Part shown: one piece after another, positions 62,501 through 64,000 of the stretch | Numbering within the stretch: position 1 is the first letter of the stretch | How the letters are laid out: each line of letters starts with the position of its first letter | Assembly: GCF_037975245.1 (NCBI RefSeq) | Contig: NC_092569.1 | Location: 18,269,501 to 18,333,500 of the forward strand | DNA length: 64,000 nucleotides | Reading direction: 5' to 3' | From: Apostichopus japonicus | Taxonomy: Eukaryota; Echinodermata; Holothuroidea; Aspidochirotida; Stichopodidae | Program-made: the position numbers and the translations under genes | Notes under the pieces: model-generated | Told to the model about the DNA's origin: nothing | Database searches by the model: none | The model's input: the letters and a program-made list of their open reading frames with translations, nothing else

Positions 62501-63441
62501 CGTAGCCGTAAAGTAGAAAGTCTCGGTTTAGCTGTGTAAATGTTAATTAATCAGGTAAGAAGTAAAAAAATAGGGTAGGGGTATTAACGGGTTAGATTAT
62601 CGGTTGGAGCATTACAGACATACTTTAGTAAGACAAGTAGACACATAGGTCATTGCTTTAACGTTCTAAACCTCTTCAATTCATTTTGCTGTGGTAGATT
62701 AGCCTATATAAAATCAACGATTTTCTATATATGGTATTGATAGGTATATTATTTTAATATTGAATTTTTCTTTCTATTTCCTCCGTGTCTGTCAAAATAT
62801 AACGTTTTTATAACAACGCCACAAAAAAAAGCGCAATAATTCAAGTATATTAAGTACAAATCGCGGCTAACTAAGATACTCCGCTTTTTTTTTGTTTTCA
62901 ACGACAATGTATTTTACTGTTCACAGTGTGTCTATATTTCGCACATTAAATTTATATGAATAAATGATATGTACTTCAATTGAACGAATCCGTCTGATGG
63001 TTTCTTGAACAGAGTCATTATTATAGAAATTAAGGGAATCATGTAAAATATACCCTTTGGTAAATGTATTCTATACTACTATTTATAGTAATAGAAGACT
63101 CAAAACGCGAAACGATAAATTTACAACCAGTACGTGTGACTTAATCGAATTCGACTTCTTTTTTACTGTAAGTTAGCATTTTTGAAGTAATATTTTTAAC
63201 TCTTAGATAGATCAACTGAAAGTAAATCGCTAACAGAGAGTGTAACAAGGTTTAACATCGCAGATCGAAAACAATCAATTGAGTTCTGCTTGAACATCGA
63301 AACGGTACAGATGTTACAAATGAAATGTAAAAGTAAAGGAAAAAAACTTACCTCTCGTTGAGAAGACACGCTGCTGGAAATAAAAATGATGAGAAAAAGA
63401 GAGGTTAAACCCCCACGATGTCTTTTAAACAAGGACAACAT
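53523..63441 (-). CDS. Gene 5: secreted FReD(half)-TIL-EGF-FReD protein, 8 exons
   Basis: Exons on the minus strand are 63441-63352, 59927-59882, 58677-58508, 57936-57672, 57077-56863, 56601-56299, 55553-55286 and 53770-53523, total 534 aa, all GT-AG with the same phases as gene 4. The signal peptide begins MLSLFKRHRGG. Residues 46-190 are FReD parts 1 and 2 (VIQRREDSS, HEFWLGNEK, ending EYTGTTG); 191-262 TIL (WCPTNKVLNRCKCEG onwards); 263-about 320 TILa/EGF; about 330-534 a complete FReD with calcium loop DEDNDD and MKIRP end. Between SSAWWYG and CDLNPPYTG the last exon encodes four Tyr from a TAT repeat. The expected N-C-A cysteine is absent (NIA). No frameshift or stop is seen. Family membership points to a secreted pattern-recognition or matrix role. 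An automatic annotation might split it into two genes at the TIL exon. Confidence 0.82.
53771..55285 (-). other. Last intron of gene 5
   Basis: 1515 bp, collinear with the last intron of gene 3, including the G-run (54606-54617) and the 640-bp segment missing from gene 4. No coding sequence is seen. Confidence 0.55.
59928..63351 (-). other. Intron 1 of gene 5
   Basis: 3424 bp; the part from 60584 onward is nearly identical to 1-2500 of the window (intron 1 of gene 1). No exon is seen. Confidence 0.6.
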
Positions 63442-64000
63442 GATAACAAGTTACCTCTCGCTGTTTAAGGCTGGAATGAATTTCTAATCCATACTGCAAC
63501 AATTGAGCTACATACGAAATTATCCGGAATTGTACAGTGTTGCTAGGGAACCGTTCTCATACTCACTCGTCTAGACATATTATTCGTCTAGACATATTAT
63601 ATATTATATAAGTACTCCTGTCAAGGACATTCGGTGTGGCTCACGTGGTTTATGTTCAGATTTCATGGCACCATTACAGTACGGTACAAGTTACTACCTT
63701 AAAAGGTATTGAAATGATGCAAGAGCATACGTCATATTTAATTTTCATTTCTTGGCATCGTTAAACTACAGAAATAAAGCAATTATAAAAACCTAAGAAG
63801 TGGCATGACAATTTAGCAATATAATTTGGAGCATTTACTAATTGTTGTTATATTATAGACGAAGAACTGATGACCTAAAATGCAGTAGGGCATCTGTGGG
63901 ATTTGAGGTCTGAAAGTGAGGGACAAACCTGCGGGAGGGGTCTAAGGGGAGGCGGTGAATTTGATAAGTCATAAATATGTTATATGTTACATCCCATTAC
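63442..64000. other. 5' flank of gene 5
   Basis: Homologous to the flanks of genes 1, 3 and 4 until about 63770, then unrelated. A short TATTCGTCTAGACATATTA duplication lies at 63577-63603. Nothing coding is visible to the window end. Confidence 0.5.

Larger units (their letters stand above)
2797..63351. repeat. Tandem segmental duplication: three complete units
   Basis: Unit borders can be set at the signal exons: 2797-23366, 23367-48504 and 48505-63351, with the next unit starting at 63352. Each holds intergenic block, gene-2-like gene or remnant, minisatellite and a minus-strand eight-exon gene. Lengths differ (20.6, 25.1 and 14.8 kb) mainly through loss of the gene-2 region and the LTR element insertion in the second unit. 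The hairpin-GAAAC repeat is seen only in the first and third units. Confidence 0.85.

Noticed and set aside
1-64000. CRISPR arrays, operons, rRNA genes or prokaryotic signals
   Set aside because: The intron-exon structure is eukaryotic. The tandem repeats lack spacer structure, and no rRNA-like sequence was noticed.

Overview
This is a eukaryotic, AT-rich window with small GT-AG exons, long introns, many repeats and no operons. It holds a tandem cluster of secreted fibrinogen-related domain (FReD) genes interrupted by a young Ty3/Gypsy LTR retrotransposon. The gene family, a CR1/L2-like LINE tail, a foldback-like element and the intron style suggest a marine invertebrate, most likely an echinoderm such as a sea cucumber. 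That assignment is inference.

Layout (gene numbers are mine, left to right). Gene 1 (-) is represented only by its signal-peptide exon (2797-2886) and part of intron 1; the rest lies left of the window. Gene 2 (+, 7114-9945, five exons, 312 aa) encodes a single-FReD secreted lectin-like protein with a Cys-rich insertion. Gene 3 (-, 13587-23456), gene 4 (-, 39960-48594, 531 aa) and gene 5 (-, 53523-63441, 534 aa) are eight-exon paralogues. Each encodes signal peptide, basic linker, the first two exons of a FReD, a TIL domain, a TILa/EGF-like exon and then a complete three-exon FReD. Gene 3 carries a 4-nt deletion in its TIL exon and is probably a pseudogene. The exons were assembled by eye from splice sites, phases and comparison of the three copies; phases agree at every junction.

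The cluster grew by segmental tandem duplication: the signal exons at 2.8, 23.4, 48.5 and 63.4 kb start homologous blocks. The blocks differ by insertions and deletions. Gene 2 is intact only in the first block; in the third only its last 84 nt survive (50029-50112), and degraded FReD C-terminal exon relics lie near 5.4 kb and 27.5 kb. The second block received the LTR retrotransposon (28175-37477, - strand, 750-bp LTRs almost identical, 4-bp target duplication, intact gag and pol), a tandem 370-bp unit with a tRNA-like core (24.9-25.7 kb), and an inverted pair of 15-17 bp minisatellite arrays resembling a foldback element (37.8-38.9 kb).

Functionally, the FReD genes probably encode secreted recognition proteins (ficolin/FREP-like). 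Their tandem, mosaic and repeat-length variation is what one expects of a diversifying innate-immune family, but binding and expression cannot be judged from the sequence.
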